From positions 1,736,001 through 1,800,000 of the forward strand of contig NZ_CP114904.1 in the NCBI RefSeq assembly GCF_027497215.1: DNA of 64,000 nucleotides. The letters are read 5' to 3'. The position numbers and the translations under genes are program-made. The stretch comes from Micromonospora sp. WMMD812 (GTDB taxonomy: Bacteria > Actinomycetota > Actinomycetes > Mycobacteriales > Micromonosporaceae). The notes beneath the pieces are model-generated. The model had not been told where the DNA came from and ran no database searches. It saw only the letters and a program-made list of their open reading frames with translations. This document shows positions 40,401 to 48,016 of this stretch, one piece after another. Position 1 is the first letter of the stretch; every line of letters starts with the position of its first letter.

Positions 40401-40500
40401 CCGGCTCGTACGCCGCAACGACGGTGGATTCGTCGCTCATCGCGATGGGCTCGTACCGCAGCGCCGAGTCCGGTGCCTCCACACCGCTGCCCGGACTCAC
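37441..40500 (-). CDS. hsdR: Type I restriction enzyme R subunit
   Basis: This 1,019-residue subunit contains an N-terminal PD-(D/E)XK nuclease (ILVNGLPLVHVELKRRG with the E-L-K pair). It is followed by a superfamily 2 translocase with Walker A HTTGSGKT, DECH box (FDECHRSQFGD) and later helicase motifs (VVNMFLTGFDA), then a helical C-terminus that binds HsdM/S. It translocates DNA and cuts unmodified phage DNA. The GTG start overlaps the hsdS stop by GTGA; an ATG at 40440 is an alternative. It is the last gene of the minus-strand hsdM-X-hsdS-hsdR operon and its end converges with the CBASS operon with only 10 bases between. Confidence 0.95.
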   Translation of the reverse strand: MSPGSGVEAPDSALRYEPIAMSDESTVVAAYEPDDGVDQGYQSEAQLEAEFIELLEQQAYERLHIASSADLEVNLRRQLELLNNVVFSDDEWKWFFAKKIASKNEGIVEKTARIQEDPIQVLSRDDGTSKNIKLIDKSNIHANRLQVINQYETVGESAGTIRTHRYDVTILVNGLPLVHVELKRRGMPLKEAFNQINRYQRESFWADAGLFEYIQLFVISNGTHTKYYANTTRARKVAESEGGKRRRKQASNSFEFTSWWTDAENRRIGDLTAFTRTFFSKHTLLNVLTKYCVFDVSRTLLVMRPYQIAAAERILRRVVSSAKATGPKAGGYIWHTTGSGKTLTSFKTAQLASKMEGIDKVLFVVDRKDLDYQTMLEYNRFEKDSVNGSRSTAELKRQLQDQNASIIVTTIQKLSRFIEQNKGHEITKGHVVLIFDECHRSQFGDMGAAVRKAFRRSHLFGFTGTPIFPQNAGGATKDTTEKIFGDRLHSYTILDAINDGNVLPFRVSYQNTVRAVDDVEDKQVAGIDTEEVLRHPERIRKIVGYVLDHFDTKTMRTQGYSLDEKRVRGFNSMLATASIPALKIYYYEFARQQTERAAADPSYQPLNIATIFSYAVNEDEEIGGILDDEAMDADKLDASSRDFLERAISDYNDAFGTTYDTSAAKFENYYKDLARRVKDREVDLVIVVNMFLTGFDATTLNTLWVDKNLKSHGLIQACSRTNRILNSVKAYGNIVCFRNLEKAVDDALVLFGNSEANGVVLLKPYTYYHTAYVSLVEQLLEQCPPGTEPFGEAQEKAFVVLFGRILRLRNILTSFDEFAHDESLPPRQLQNYTSVYNALWERHRKRDTGEKESILDDVVFEIELIKQVEVNFDYILMLVQRWRDEGQANMGDEGRMPLRAIEDAIDASPSLRNKKDLIMEFVDSMSVTGEVNDDWRVFVTRRREAELAEIIDAERLRPEQTNSFIEAAFRDGAIATNGTAITQVLPPVSRFAKDNNLGAKKERVIAKLTEYFERFSKLA

Positions 40501-41141
40501 GCCACCCGCTCCTTGAACTTCAGCAACTTGTCCCGGTAGTGCTCGTACTGGCGCGTGCGGGCTTTCAGCTCAGCTTGCAGCTCAGCTTGCAGATCAGCTT
40601 GCAGATCAGTCATCGTATCGAGGATCCGTACGATTTCGCCCTGAACCTCGGGTGGAGGAACCGGAATGGTGACCCTGCTCAGACCGCTACTGGAGAGCCT
40701 CTTCACCTTGGCGCGGGCGACATGCTGCTCCTTCTCGGCGTGGAAGGCGCTGGTCTGGAAGTAGTAGGAGACGTAGGTCGGATTGAGTTCGCTCCGGTAC
40801 AGAAACGAGTCATCGTGGATCGCGACCTCTCCTTCGCCGAGCCAAGCCACGGCCTTGCCCACATCCTCAACCGTCTCCCCAACGCCAGCGACGATCACGT
40901 CCCCCGGCTGGGCGTAGCGCAGCTGATTGCGCAGATCCTCCCTCACATACGAGACGGTGGTGCGCGCGGACACGCCATATTCTGTGTAGATCTCCCCGTA
41001 ATGGATACAGGGGATTCCTTCTTCGACCATGTCAGCTTTGGTGAAGCGACGTCCGCGGACAAAGGTGCCGATCTCGCCGAGCATCATAATCTCAACACCG
41101 TCCGGGCAGTGCTCGGCGAGCAGCCTACCGATCTCGCTCAT
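40497..41141 (-). CDS. hsdS: Half-size type I restriction specificity subunit
   Basis: The protein has only 214 residues against about 400 in usual HsdS, and one target-recognition domain (RGRRFTKADMVEEGIPCIHYGEI to VTIPVPPPEVQGEIV) followed by one coiled coil that ends RQYEHYRDKLLKF. Half-HsdS proteins can dimerise and then recognise a symmetric split site. The coiled coil contains L-Q-A-D/E tetrapeptide repeats encoded by a 12-bp tandem repeat. Its ATG overlaps the stop of the upstream gene. Confidence 0.9.
   Translation of the reverse strand: MSEIGRLLAEHCPDGVEIMMLGEIGTFVRGRRFTKADMVEEGIPCIHYGEIYTEYGVSARTTVSYVREDLRNQLRYAQPGDVIVAGVGETVEDVGKAVAWLGEGEVAIHDDSFLYRSELNPTYVSYYFQTSAFHAEKEQHVARAKVKRLSSSGLSRVTIPVPPPEVQGEIVRILDTMTDLQADLQAELQAELKARTRQYEHYRDKLLKFKERVA
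40566..40609. repeat. 12-bp tandem repeat inside hsdS
   Basis: A 12-base unit (CAGCTCAGCTTG or CAGATCAGCTTG) is repeated 3.7 times and encodes L-Q-A-D/E units in the coiled-coil spacer of HsdS. Units of 12 bases keep the frame. In EcoR124 a similar four-residue TAEL repeat number sets the length of the DNA spacer recognised. Confidence 0.85.
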
Positions 41142-41947
41142 CGCGCCATCACCCCACTCGAAGGCACGTTCACCCTGTCAATTCTCCATCCGAGTGCATC
41201 GATCGCTCGCTTCATCTCCTGATCGCTGGCGACATTGTGGATGATTCCGATGACCAATCTTCGGCACGGGTGGTACTTCTGCAGGGCCACTTCGTCGCTC
41301 GAATCTCCGTGGACGATTTCACTCAGCTCGCTGAACAACTTGTATCCGTCGCTGGAGAATGCCGACGGAATGATGTGGTGCTGCTCATCGACCTCTTGCA
41401 GGAGGCTGCGGAACGGCTTGCGACCGCCGTTGTTACCGATGGTGGGTATGCCTGCGATATCGGCGACCTGCTTGGTGATCGCTTCGAAAATCTTCCGGAG
41501 GTAGACCATGGATCCCGCACCGAGCTGTACCTCATAGGCAAGCTGCGCACGCTCCAGCAGATCATCGAAATCACCGGCGCCGACTCCGACCCGACTCGCC
41601 ATACCGCGCCGGTTGTCTACATAGCGCTCCAACCGCACGGTCGGTGCCGGTCCGTCCAGTTCATCCCTGGACACTACGAGGAACCAGGCTTCTATGGCCG
41701 CTTCGCAGACTGGGCATTTGAGGCAAGCGTCGATGCTCACCACACGATCACCAACGCCGAGGCAGGACAGCTTGTCGCCCGACATGAACGTCCGAACGTC
41801 GTCGCAGGTCTTGCACTTGAAGTTGATAGCGACCTTGCCGACCTCGATCGTCTTATGCCTGCCCCAGGCCAGGCGGGCATTGAGGAAGCGCTCGACCTGC
41901 GCCTCCTCGCTGGCAGGGGCTTTGGACAACAGTTCAGACAGTCGCAT
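41138..41947 (-). CDS. Zinc-ribbon/DUF4145-like protein inside the type I R-M operon
   Basis: The protein has about 269 residues from an ATG at 41947 that overlaps the hsdM end by 14 bases; an upstream start at 41971 is possible. Two CxxC pairs (FKCKTCDD and LKCPVCEAA) form a likely zinc ribbon in the first 90 residues. The C-terminal half (LFSELSEIVHGDSSDEVA) resembles DUF4145 domains that are common next to restriction systems. It is translated between HsdM and HsdS with overlaps at both ends, so it is an integral operon member. Its role, perhaps a control or accessory subunit, is unknown. Confidence 0.72.
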   Translation of the reverse strand: MRLSELLSKAPASEEAQVERFLNARLAWGRHKTIEVGKVAINFKCKTCDDVRTFMSGDKLSCLGVGDRVVSIDACLKCPVCEAAIEAWFLVVSRDELDGPAPTVRLERYVDNRRGMASRVGVGAGDFDDLLERAQLAYEVQLGAGSMVYLRKIFEAITKQVADIAGIPTIGNNGGRKPFRSLLQEVDEQHHIIPSAFSSDGYKLFSELSEIVHGDSSDEVALQKYHPCRRLVIGIIHNVASDQEMKRAIDALGWRIDRVNVPSSGVMAR

Positions 41948-43544
41948 CGTCGGATTCCAGGTCGCCGACAATGGCGTCGATTTGGGTACGCAGCTCAGCT
42001 TGGCGGGCGACTATCCGGGAAATTTCGGCGTTCAATGCCTTGATATCGACCGCTTCGCGGACGTCCTCCGCCGCGACGTAAGAGCTGACCGCGATGTTGT
42101 AGTTGTTTTCGCGGATGGTCTCGTAGTCGACTAGGGCCGCGAAGTGGTCGACGGCCGCCCGACGGGTGAACGCCTCCAGAATCTTGGCTTGATGGCCGGC
42201 GCCGAGTTTGTTCTTATTGCCCTGGCGCGTGAACTCGGCCGAGGCATCGATGAAGAGCACCCGGTTGTCGATCTTCGACTTCTTCAGCACGATGATGCAG
42301 GTCGCGATCGCCACCCCGAAGAAGAGGTCCGGTGGGAGCTGGATGACGGTGTCGACGTAGTTGTTGTCGATGAGGTACTTGCGGATCTTCTGCTCCGCAC
42401 CGCCGCGGTAGAGCACACCGGGAAACTCGACGATCGCGGCCGTGCCGTTGACCGCCAACCACGACAGCATGTGCATCGTGAACGCCAAGTCAGCTTTCGA
42501 TTTCGGCGCCAGCACACCCGCGGGGGCGTACCGCTCGTCGTTGATCAGCAGCGGGTTCGAGTCACCTTCCCAGCGCGTGGAGTAGGGCGGGTTGGAGACG
42601 ATCGCCTCGAACGGCTCGTCGTCCCAGTGGTACGGGTCGGTCAGAGTATCGCCGTGAGCGATGTCGAACTTCTCGTACGGGATGTCGTGCAGGAACATAT
42701 TGATCCGGCACAGGTTGTACGTGGTCAGGTTGATCTCCTGACCGAAGTAGCCCTGCCGGACCCCATTGGGCAGCACCTTCTTAAACTTCAGCAGCAGCGA
42801 ACCCGAGCCGCAGGCGGGGTCGTAGACCTTGTTCACCTCGGTCTTGCCGACCACGGTAATCCTAGCGAGCAGCTCGGAAACCTCCTGCGGTGTGTAGTAC
42901 TCCCCGCCAGACTTCCCGGCCGAGGACGCATACATCTGCATCAGGTACTCATACGCGTCACCGAACAGGTCGATGGTGTTCTCGTTGAACTCGTCGTTAC
43001 CGAAGTTCAACGACCCGATCGCGTCGAGAAGCTTGACCAGCTTCTCGTTACGCTTCGCGACGGTGGGACCGAGCTTGCCGCTGTTGACGTCGAGGTCGGC
43101 GAAGAGGCCCTTGATGTCGTCCTCGGAAGCGGTGCCGACCGAGCTGGCTTCGATGTTGGTGAACACCCGCGTCAAAGTCTCGTTGAGGTTCTCGTCCGTG
43201 CTGGCCCGCTCACGCACGTTCGCGAAGAGGTCTCGGGGCAGGATGAAGAAGCCCTTCTCCTTGACCGTCTCCTCGCGCCCGCCCTCGGCATCGGCGTTGG
43301 ACAGGTAGCGGTAGTCGAAGTCCTCTTCGCCTGCACTGCGCTCGGCCTCGTTGAGGTAGGCCGTCAGGTTCTCCGAGATGAATCGGTAGAACAGGATGCC
43401 TAGCACATATGCCTTGAAGTCCCAGCCATCCACGCTTCCACGCAGGTCGTTGGCGATCTTCCAGATCACCCGGTGAAGTTCAGCTCGCTCCCGCTCCTTC
43501 TTGCGGTCCTCAGCAGCGGTGGTCCAGGCCGGCTCTGTCGTCAC
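41934..43544 (-). CDS. hsdM: Type I restriction-modification N6-adenine methyltransferase M subunit
   Basis: The 536-residue subunit has a helical N-terminal domain (WDFKAYVLGILFYRFISENL) and the methyltransferase motif I DPACGSGSLLLKF. It also carries motif IV NPPYSTRW, typical of adenine-N6 methylation, and a C-terminal helical tail (LNAEISRIVARQAELRTQI) that contacts HsdS. The GTG at 43544 (TTEPAWTTAAEDRKKE) is preferred; the frame is open to a GTG at 43625 but that N-terminus is atypical. It is the first gene of the operon, whose promoter should lie in 43545-43700. Confidence 0.94.
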   Translation of the reverse strand: MTTEPAWTTAAEDRKKERERAELHRVIWKIANDLRGSVDGWDFKAYVLGILFYRFISENLTAYLNEAERSAGEEDFDYRYLSNADAEGGREETVKEKGFFILPRDLFANVRERASTDENLNETLTRVFTNIEASSVGTASEDDIKGLFADLDVNSGKLGPTVAKRNEKLVKLLDAIGSLNFGNDEFNENTIDLFGDAYEYLMQMYASSAGKSGGEYYTPQEVSELLARITVVGKTEVNKVYDPACGSGSLLLKFKKVLPNGVRQGYFGQEINLTTYNLCRINMFLHDIPYEKFDIAHGDTLTDPYHWDDEPFEAIVSNPPYSTRWEGDSNPLLINDERYAPAGVLAPKSKADLAFTMHMLSWLAVNGTAAIVEFPGVLYRGGAEQKIRKYLIDNNYVDTVIQLPPDLFFGVAIATCIIVLKKSKIDNRVLFIDASAEFTRQGNKNKLGAGHQAKILEAFTRRAAVDHFAALVDYETIRENNYNIAVSSYVAAEDVREAVDIKALNAEISRIVARQAELRTQIDAIVGDLESDDATV

Positions 43545-43766
43545 AGGGTGAAGTCTTACCAGAGCTCGCCGGCGCGACAAGGGAGTGGCCTCGCCGAAAC
43601 ATTCAGTATGCCGCCTGCGATGCAACCCACGGTAACTTATCTGTCACCTTTGGCGAGCGTCGGTGGGACGCGATGCGATGCCAGCGGACAGACCAGTAGA
43701 TCAGGACCAGCTTTCAGCTGGCTGACTCAGTTCGACGGCAAAACCACGCGCCGATCCGGTCCAACG

Positions 43767-43867
43767 GCTCCCGAGCACCCATCAAGCCACCACCCACCAC
43801 CGGCGTACGCGAAAAAGGCCCTGACCTGGCGGAGATCTACCAGCCAGGGCCTTGATCGTTTGTGCGC
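43767..43867 (-). repeat. Internal copy of the attachment-site arm
   Basis: GCTCCCGAGCACCC at 43767-43780 lies exactly 93 bases from a TTGTGCGC end at 43860. At the right att site the same 14-mer lies 93 bases from the repeat start (55219 to 55312), and the hairpin in between also matches. The body of the tRNA half is missing here: identity stops after the CCA/acceptor end. It is a likely decayed att junction adjoining int. Confidence 0.65.
43811..43853 (-). terminator. Rho-independent terminator downstream of int
   Basis: AAGGCCCTG (43815-43823) pairs with CAGGGCCTT (43845-43853). Read on the minus strand the hairpin is followed by TTTTTC. It terminates the int transcript or was inherited as a tRNA terminator. 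Confidence 0.75.
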
Positions 43868-43988
43868 ATCGGCAGCGGCGGCGAGGCACCGCTGAACGCC
43901 TTCCAGATCGCCTTCGAGGCCCGCTCGCCCTGTCGACCACTGACCCCCAACAACAGATCAGCCGCGAAGACGGGTGGCGGCCTCCGGG

Positions 43989-45461
43989 CTACGCCGACCT
44001 TTTGGTGGCGCGCTGGCGCGGGACGATCAACGCGGTTGCTTCGGCGGCGGCGTGGGACAGCTCGGGGAGTACGTCGCCGTAGAACTTGGCGGTGAAGTGT
44101 GGGCTGGAGTGACGGAGCCGGTTGGAGATGACCTTCATCTGGACGCCGGCGGCGAGGCCCATGGTGGCGGCGCCGTGGCGGAGGTCGTGGAGCCGGATGG
44201 GTGGTAGCCCGGCTTGGGTGGCGAGGTGGTGGAAGTGGTCGGTGACGTCGGCGGGGTGTAGCCGCCTGCCAGTGGGCGTGGTGAACACGAGTCCGGTGGT
44301 GGTCCAGGCAGCACCGGCGGCGAGGCGTTCGCGGTGTTGTCGGGTGCGGTGGGCGCGCAGCACCGCGACGGTTTCGGTGTCGAGGGCGACAGCGGCTTCG
44401 CTGTCGGTGGTTTTGGGGGTGTCGATGGCGGTGGTCCAGCCGTGTTGGACGAGTTGCCAGCGGACGGTGAGGGTGGCGGCGTCGAGGTCGAGGTCGTCCC
44501 AGTGCAGGCCGCAGGCTTCTCCTCGGCGTAGGCCGGTGAAGGTGATGAGGTGGTAGAGGGCGTAGAGCCGGTCGTTCGCGTCGTGGGTGTGGTCGAGGAA
44601 TCTGCCGGTGTGTTCGGGGGTCCAGATCATGACGGGGCTGGAGATCTTGCCGGTGTCGCGCCAGGTGCGGACACGTTGGTCGGTCCAGATGGTGGGCTTG
44701 GGTGGTCGGGCTGCGGGTAGTTCGACCATGAGGGCGGGGTTGGTGTCGATGTAGCGGTGGCGGCGTATCGCGTCGTTGAGGGCTTTGCGCAGGGTGGCGT
44801 GGATGACGTGCAGGGTTCTGGGGCCGACGATCCGCTGGTTTTTGACCTGGTCGCGTTTGGCGGAGTCGCGGCTGGCGCGCAGGGTGGCGATGGTGGTGTT
44901 GCGTTCGGCGATGGTGTCGTACATGGCGTCGATGTGGCCGGGGCGGAGTCGGTCGATGCGCAGGTGGCCGAGGTGCGGGATGAGGTACAGCCGGATGTGC
45001 CCTTCGTAGGACCGCAGGGTGCCTGCTTTGATGTTCTTACGTCCGGCGAGCCAGTCCGTCAGGTACGCCTGCATCGTCGGGAGTTCGGTGGGGGTGATGT
45101 CCAGGTGCAGCGCCCGCCGGATCTGGTCCGGGGTGGGGATGGGTGCGCTGGTCTTGACGGCGGTTTCGATGAGGTCGCCGGTTTGGACGGTGGTGTGCGG
45201 GTCGGTGGGGTCGGGGACGGCGAGCGCGGCCCGGATGCGGTCGAGTACGGCGTCGGCGTCGGCTTGGGTGGTGTAGGGGCCGTGGCGGAGTGGGCGGCGG
45301 TTGCCGTCGGCGCGGGCGGGGATTTCGATCTGCCAGTGCCAGTGGCCGTGGGTGCGGGACCAGCCGCCGCCGGGCCGGCGAAGCTGGGGACAGGATCGTC
45401 CCAGTCGCCGGCCCGTGACGCTGTCGCGGCAGCCGCAGCGCTTGAAGGTGGATCCCTTCAC
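43989..45461 (-). CDS. int: Tyrosine recombinase (integrase), pSAM2/AICE type
   Basis: This 490-residue site-specific recombinase integrates and excises the element at a tRNA 3' end. It has an N-terminal arm-binding region with a basic GRRLGRSCPQL segment, a core-binding SAM-like domain (MQAYLTDWLAGRKNIKAGTLRSY), and a catalytic domain with TGLRRGEACGL (Arg I), RLHDLRHGAA (His-x-x-Arg) and KFYGDVLPEL (nucleophile Tyr). The GTG start overlaps the excisionase-like gene's stop by four bases. Downstream lies the att-like arm, the usual int-att order of these elements. Confidence 0.95.
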   Translation of the reverse strand: MKGSTFKRCGCRDSVTGRRLGRSCPQLRRPGGGWSRTHGHWHWQIEIPARADGNRRPLRHGPYTTQADADAVLDRIRAALAVPDPTDPHTTVQTGDLIETAVKTSAPIPTPDQIRRALHLDITPTELPTMQAYLTDWLAGRKNIKAGTLRSYEGHIRLYLIPHLGHLRIDRLRPGHIDAMYDTIAERNTTIATLRASRDSAKRDQVKNQRIVGPRTLHVIHATLRKALNDAIRRHRYIDTNPALMVELPAARPPKPTIWTDQRVRTWRDTGKISSPVMIWTPEHTGRFLDHTHDANDRLYALYHLITFTGLRRGEACGLHWDDLDLDAATLTVRWQLVQHGWTTAIDTPKTTDSEAAVALDTETVAVLRAHRTRQHRERLAAGAAWTTTGLVFTTPTGRRLHPADVTDHFHHLATQAGLPPIRLHDLRHGAATMGLAAGVQMKVISNRLRHSSPHFTAKFYGDVLPELSHAAAEATALIVPRQRATKRSA

Positions 45462-45865
45462 TCATCGTCTCCTGGATGCTTCGTTTGGTGCCGCCAGCGA
45501 TGTCGGGTGGAATCCGCTGGTGGCGGGGTCGTCGCATCCACGCTCACCTTCACATCCGGATCAAGTCGCCGACCACCATTAGTCGGGGCCGGGTTGTCGA
45601 GTAGGAGGAGCTGCAGGAGGCCGGCGACCGGGACGATGATGCGGTTGCCGGCGCGGATCAGTGGCGCCGGGAAGGCGTCGGTGGCGGCGAGCCGGTAGGC
45701 CTGGGATCGGCTGACCCCGAGGACGGATGCGGCGGTGGCGAGGGTGGTCGTCACGCCGAGGGCGCGAACACGATCAACGGTCCACACCTCGCCGGGAAGG
45801 GTGCTGGCCGCTCTTTCGATCGCGGCGTCGGAGGTCTTCTCGGTGGGGTTCAGGTGGGTACTCAT
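45458..45865 (-). CDS. xis: Excisionase-like helix-turn-helix protein
   Basis: This is a 135-residue protein with a MerR/excisionase-type winged-helix segment (AASVLGVSRSQAYRLAATDAFPAPLIRAGNRIIVPVAGLLQLL). Such proteins bind the att arms and bias the integrase towards excision. The ATG at 45865 has AGGAG upstream. It overlaps int (GTGA), so Xis and Int levels are coupled. It is longer than the typical 60-80-residue Xis, with N- and C-terminal extensions rich in Thr/Pro. Confidence 0.8.
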   Translation of the reverse strand: MSTHLNPTEKTSDAAIERAASTLPGEVWTVDRVRALGVTTTLATAASVLGVSRSQAYRLAATDAFPAPLIRAGNRIIVPVAGLLQLLLLDNPAPTNGGRRLDPDVKVSVDATTPPPADSTRHRWRHQTKHPGDDE

Positions 45866-46001
45866 CAGCGGTGTTCTCCTGACTTCTCTGATAACTGAGG
45901 GTTCTTGGGGGCGGGAGCGCGTGACGGCCGGGTAAGGCGGGCTACGGTCGTCCGGCGGGCAGGCAGTTCCCCTTCGCTGTCGACGTCGCAGCGCGTGGCC
46001 G

Positions 46002-46769
46002 TCACGGGCTCGGGGCAGGAGGCGGATCGTGATGCGCTCTGGGAGTCGAGGACGTCTCAGCTCGGAGGATCTGGAGGAGTTCGGAGAGCCGGGTGTTGGA
46101 CACGGTGTGGCCCGCCTGTCGGAGGGCGTCGGCGAGCGCTGCCCGGGTGAGGGGACGTCCGTCGGCGGCGAGTTGGTCCCGGACCTGTCGCGCCGCCGGT
46201 AGTAGCTGGCCCGTGTCTCGGAAGGGCGGCGCGGACCGTCCGCGGCTCTGTCTGCCGTGACGGCGGTCCGGTCCGCGGGGGCGCGAGGCGGCGTCTGGCG
46301 GGCGGACGGTCCAGGACGTGGATCGCTCCCCCGCCGTTGCGGCGGACCGGTCCCGATTGACGTGCTCGGTGAATGGTGCTGTCTGCGCGGTCTGTTCCGG
46401 GTCCTGGTCTGTCGGCGGGGGTGTGGTGGTTGCGGTCGGGGTGTTGGCGTAGCCGAGGGCGATCTTGGCCATGACGAGGAAGCCGAGCGCAGGCACGGCT
46501 GCTGCGATCCAGCCGATAGGTGATGGTTCGGCCTCGACAACCTGCGCGGCGAGAGACAGCGTGACCGCGCAGGCCAGCACACTCGCGGGGAAGACCGTCG
46601 AGGTGTGGGCGCGTTTGCGGCGGCGTAACTCCAGGCCAGAGGCGATAGACATCAGTTCGAGGACGATCGCGTCGGCCCAGGCCAGCCATCCGGGTTGGCC
46701 GTGGGCGGCGGCGACGTTGTGGACGTGGGTGAAGCTGGCCGCTCCAGCGGCTCCGCCGATGGCGAGCAT
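46002..46769 (-). CDS. DUF2637-type membrane protein (SpdB-like)
   Basis: This 255-residue protein has about four hydrophobic helices in the first 110 residues, including the signature ASFTHVHNVAAAHGQPGWLAWADA of DUF2637. A Pro/Thr/Arg-rich linker and a C-terminal winged-helix-like segment (RPLTRAALADALRQAGHTVSNTRLSELLQILR) follow. DUF2637 proteins are common on actinomycete plasmids and integrative elements, some linked to plasmid spread. The TM-plus-HTH layout suggests a membrane-tethered DNA-binding protein. The first TM reads on upstream of the ATG (AVQIVIMLAIGG) without an earlier start codon in frame. Confidence 0.75.
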   Translation of the reverse strand: MLAIGGAAGAASFTHVHNVAAAHGQPGWLAWADAIVLELMSIASGLELRRRKRAHTSTVFPASVLACAVTLSLAAQVVEAEPSPIGWIAAAVPALGFLVMAKIALGYANTPTATTTPPPTDQDPEQTAQTAPFTEHVNRDRSAATAGERSTSWTVRPPDAASRPRGPDRRHGRQSRGRSAPPFRDTGQLLPAARQVRDQLAADGRPLTRAALADALRQAGHTVSNTRLSELLQILRAETSSTPRAHHDPPPAPSP

Positions 46770-46850
46770 GATGACGATCTGGACCGCACCCTCAGCGCGA
46801 CTGCCGCGCGGACCACGGTCCGCATCAGATTGTGTTGGGGTCGTGGCGGA

Positions 46851-47144
46851 TCACCTCCCCAGACCAAAGCAGGGCGCAGAAGTGCTCGCCTGCGCAGTGG
46901 GATCGGCAGGGGCGCGGACGGTCCGTGAGCCGGTGCCGCGGACCGCAGCGGGGACGGACCGTCCTCCGGTGGACCGGGCGCGGGACGGTACTTCCATCAG
47001 CCTGTCGACGGAACGATTCCCTGCTGTCACCGGTCTGTCAGTCACGGCGGGCTCGCCGGTGACAGACCGGGGAGAGGCCACGCGCATTGCTGTCAGGCGC
47101 GCGGTCGAGCTACCTTTCACGCCCGCGCGCCGGCCGCCGATCAT
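46851..47144 (-). CDS. Possible small Arg/Ser/Thr-rich protein, coupled to the upstream gene
   Basis: A 97-residue frame starts with an ATG overlapping the stop of the replication-relaxation gene (ATGA). Its composition is low complexity (Arg, Ala, Thr, Ser, Val) and I recognise no family, so it may not be a real gene. Translational coupling is the main support. Confidence 0.35.
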   Translation of the reverse strand: MIGGRRAGVKGSSTARLTAMRVASPRSVTGEPAVTDRPVTAGNRSVDRLMEVPSRARSTGGRSVPAAVRGTGSRTVRAPADPTAQASTSAPCFGLGR

Positions 47145-48016
47145 GCCGCCTCCCGGTTGTCGGCGACGTAGTGGGACAGGTCGACCAAGCGATACCGGCG
47201 GCCTCCGCCGGCCCGTACGGCCCAGACCGCCTCAGCGGGACACAGCCCCGCCGTAGCGGCGCGGTCGCGAGCCCCGGTAGCTAAGGGCACCTGTGGCGCC
47301 GTATCGGCGAACAGGCGGCGCAGGTTGGCCTCCCGGGCGGCGGAGTGCAGCCAGAACAGCACCGGCCACACCCGGCCGATCGTGGCGAACAGCTCCCGGT
47401 AACCGTCGAGCTTGCCGACCAGGACCGACAACTGCTCGCCGCCGGTGTCGTACTCGACGAAGAACGGCACCATCACGCCGCCCTCCGCCCACAGGCCGTA
47501 GCCGTCCGGGCGGACCCGCGGCTGGTACGCGCGCACCAGACCCGGATCCCCGGGGCGGGTGAACGTTGCCGAGCGCTGACACTCCGCCTCCGACAGCCAA
47601 TCGACCAACTCGGCGTTCGGGTGGGTGCGGGCGTGGCCGGCCAGGTCGGTGAAGAAGCCGTTCACCCCGAGGCGGTGAGCCAGGCTCCGGCTGGACGTCC
47701 AGCGTCGCCGCTCCACGCGGGCGTGGTCACGCCGAGGCGGTCGCTCGTCGCGGCCGGCGGCGACGACCTCGGCGCCGAGCTGATCGATGACGTAGTGATA
47801 CGGATATGAGCCACCGTCGGCGCGCTGCGGCCGGAACCGGGCCACCAGCCGCAGTCGGTACAGCGTGCGAAGCCGGCGCTGGCAAAAGTCCAACGACGAG
47901 AACAGGGCGCGGGCGATCTGGAACGAGGTCAGCACCCCGTGGTCGTAGAGCCAGCCCAGCAGCACCCGGTCGCGATCGGTCAGCTGCGACTGAACCCGCA
48001 GAACCGGATCATCCAC
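47141..48016 (-). CDS. Replication-relaxation family protein
   Basis: This 291-residue protein belongs to the winged-helix family named replication-relaxation, found on actinomycete plasmids and integrative elements. Residues 10-75 form the DNA-binding domain (LTDRDRVLLGWLYDHGVLTSFQIARALF). The C-terminal half has a restriction-fold-like core with RPDGYGLW and PFFVEYDTGGE, where Asp and Glu-x-Asp could be acidic-site residues. The GTG at 48016 follows GGGAGG. It may relax DNA or control element copy number; the function is inferred from family name and context. Confidence 0.8.
   Translation of the reverse strand: MDDPVLRVQSQLTDRDRVLLGWLYDHGVLTSFQIARALFSSLDFCQRRLRTLYRLRLVARFRPQRADGGSYPYHYVIDQLGAEVVAAGRDERPPRRDHARVERRRWTSSRSLAHRLGVNGFFTDLAGHARTHPNAELVDWLSEAECQRSATFTRPGDPGLVRAYQPRVRPDGYGLWAEGGVMVPFFVEYDTGGEQLSVLVGKLDGYRELFATIGRVWPVLFWLHSAAREANLRRLFADTAPQVPLATGARDRAATAGLCPAEAVWAVRAGGGRRYRLVDLSHYVADNREAA

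Larger units (their letters stand above)
43545..43988. other. Non-coding junction between the R-M operon and the integrase
   Basis: No gene is supported in these 444 bases. They hold the hsdM upstream region and, from about 43766 to 43867, a third copy of the island-end arm: GCTCCCGAGCACCC at 43767, a terminator hairpin, then TTGTGCGC resembling a tRNA 3' end. Confidence 0.6.

Noticed and set aside
40566..40609. CRISPR-like repeats
   Set aside because: The units are 12 bases in direct tandem without spacers and encode a coiled coil in frame with hsdS.
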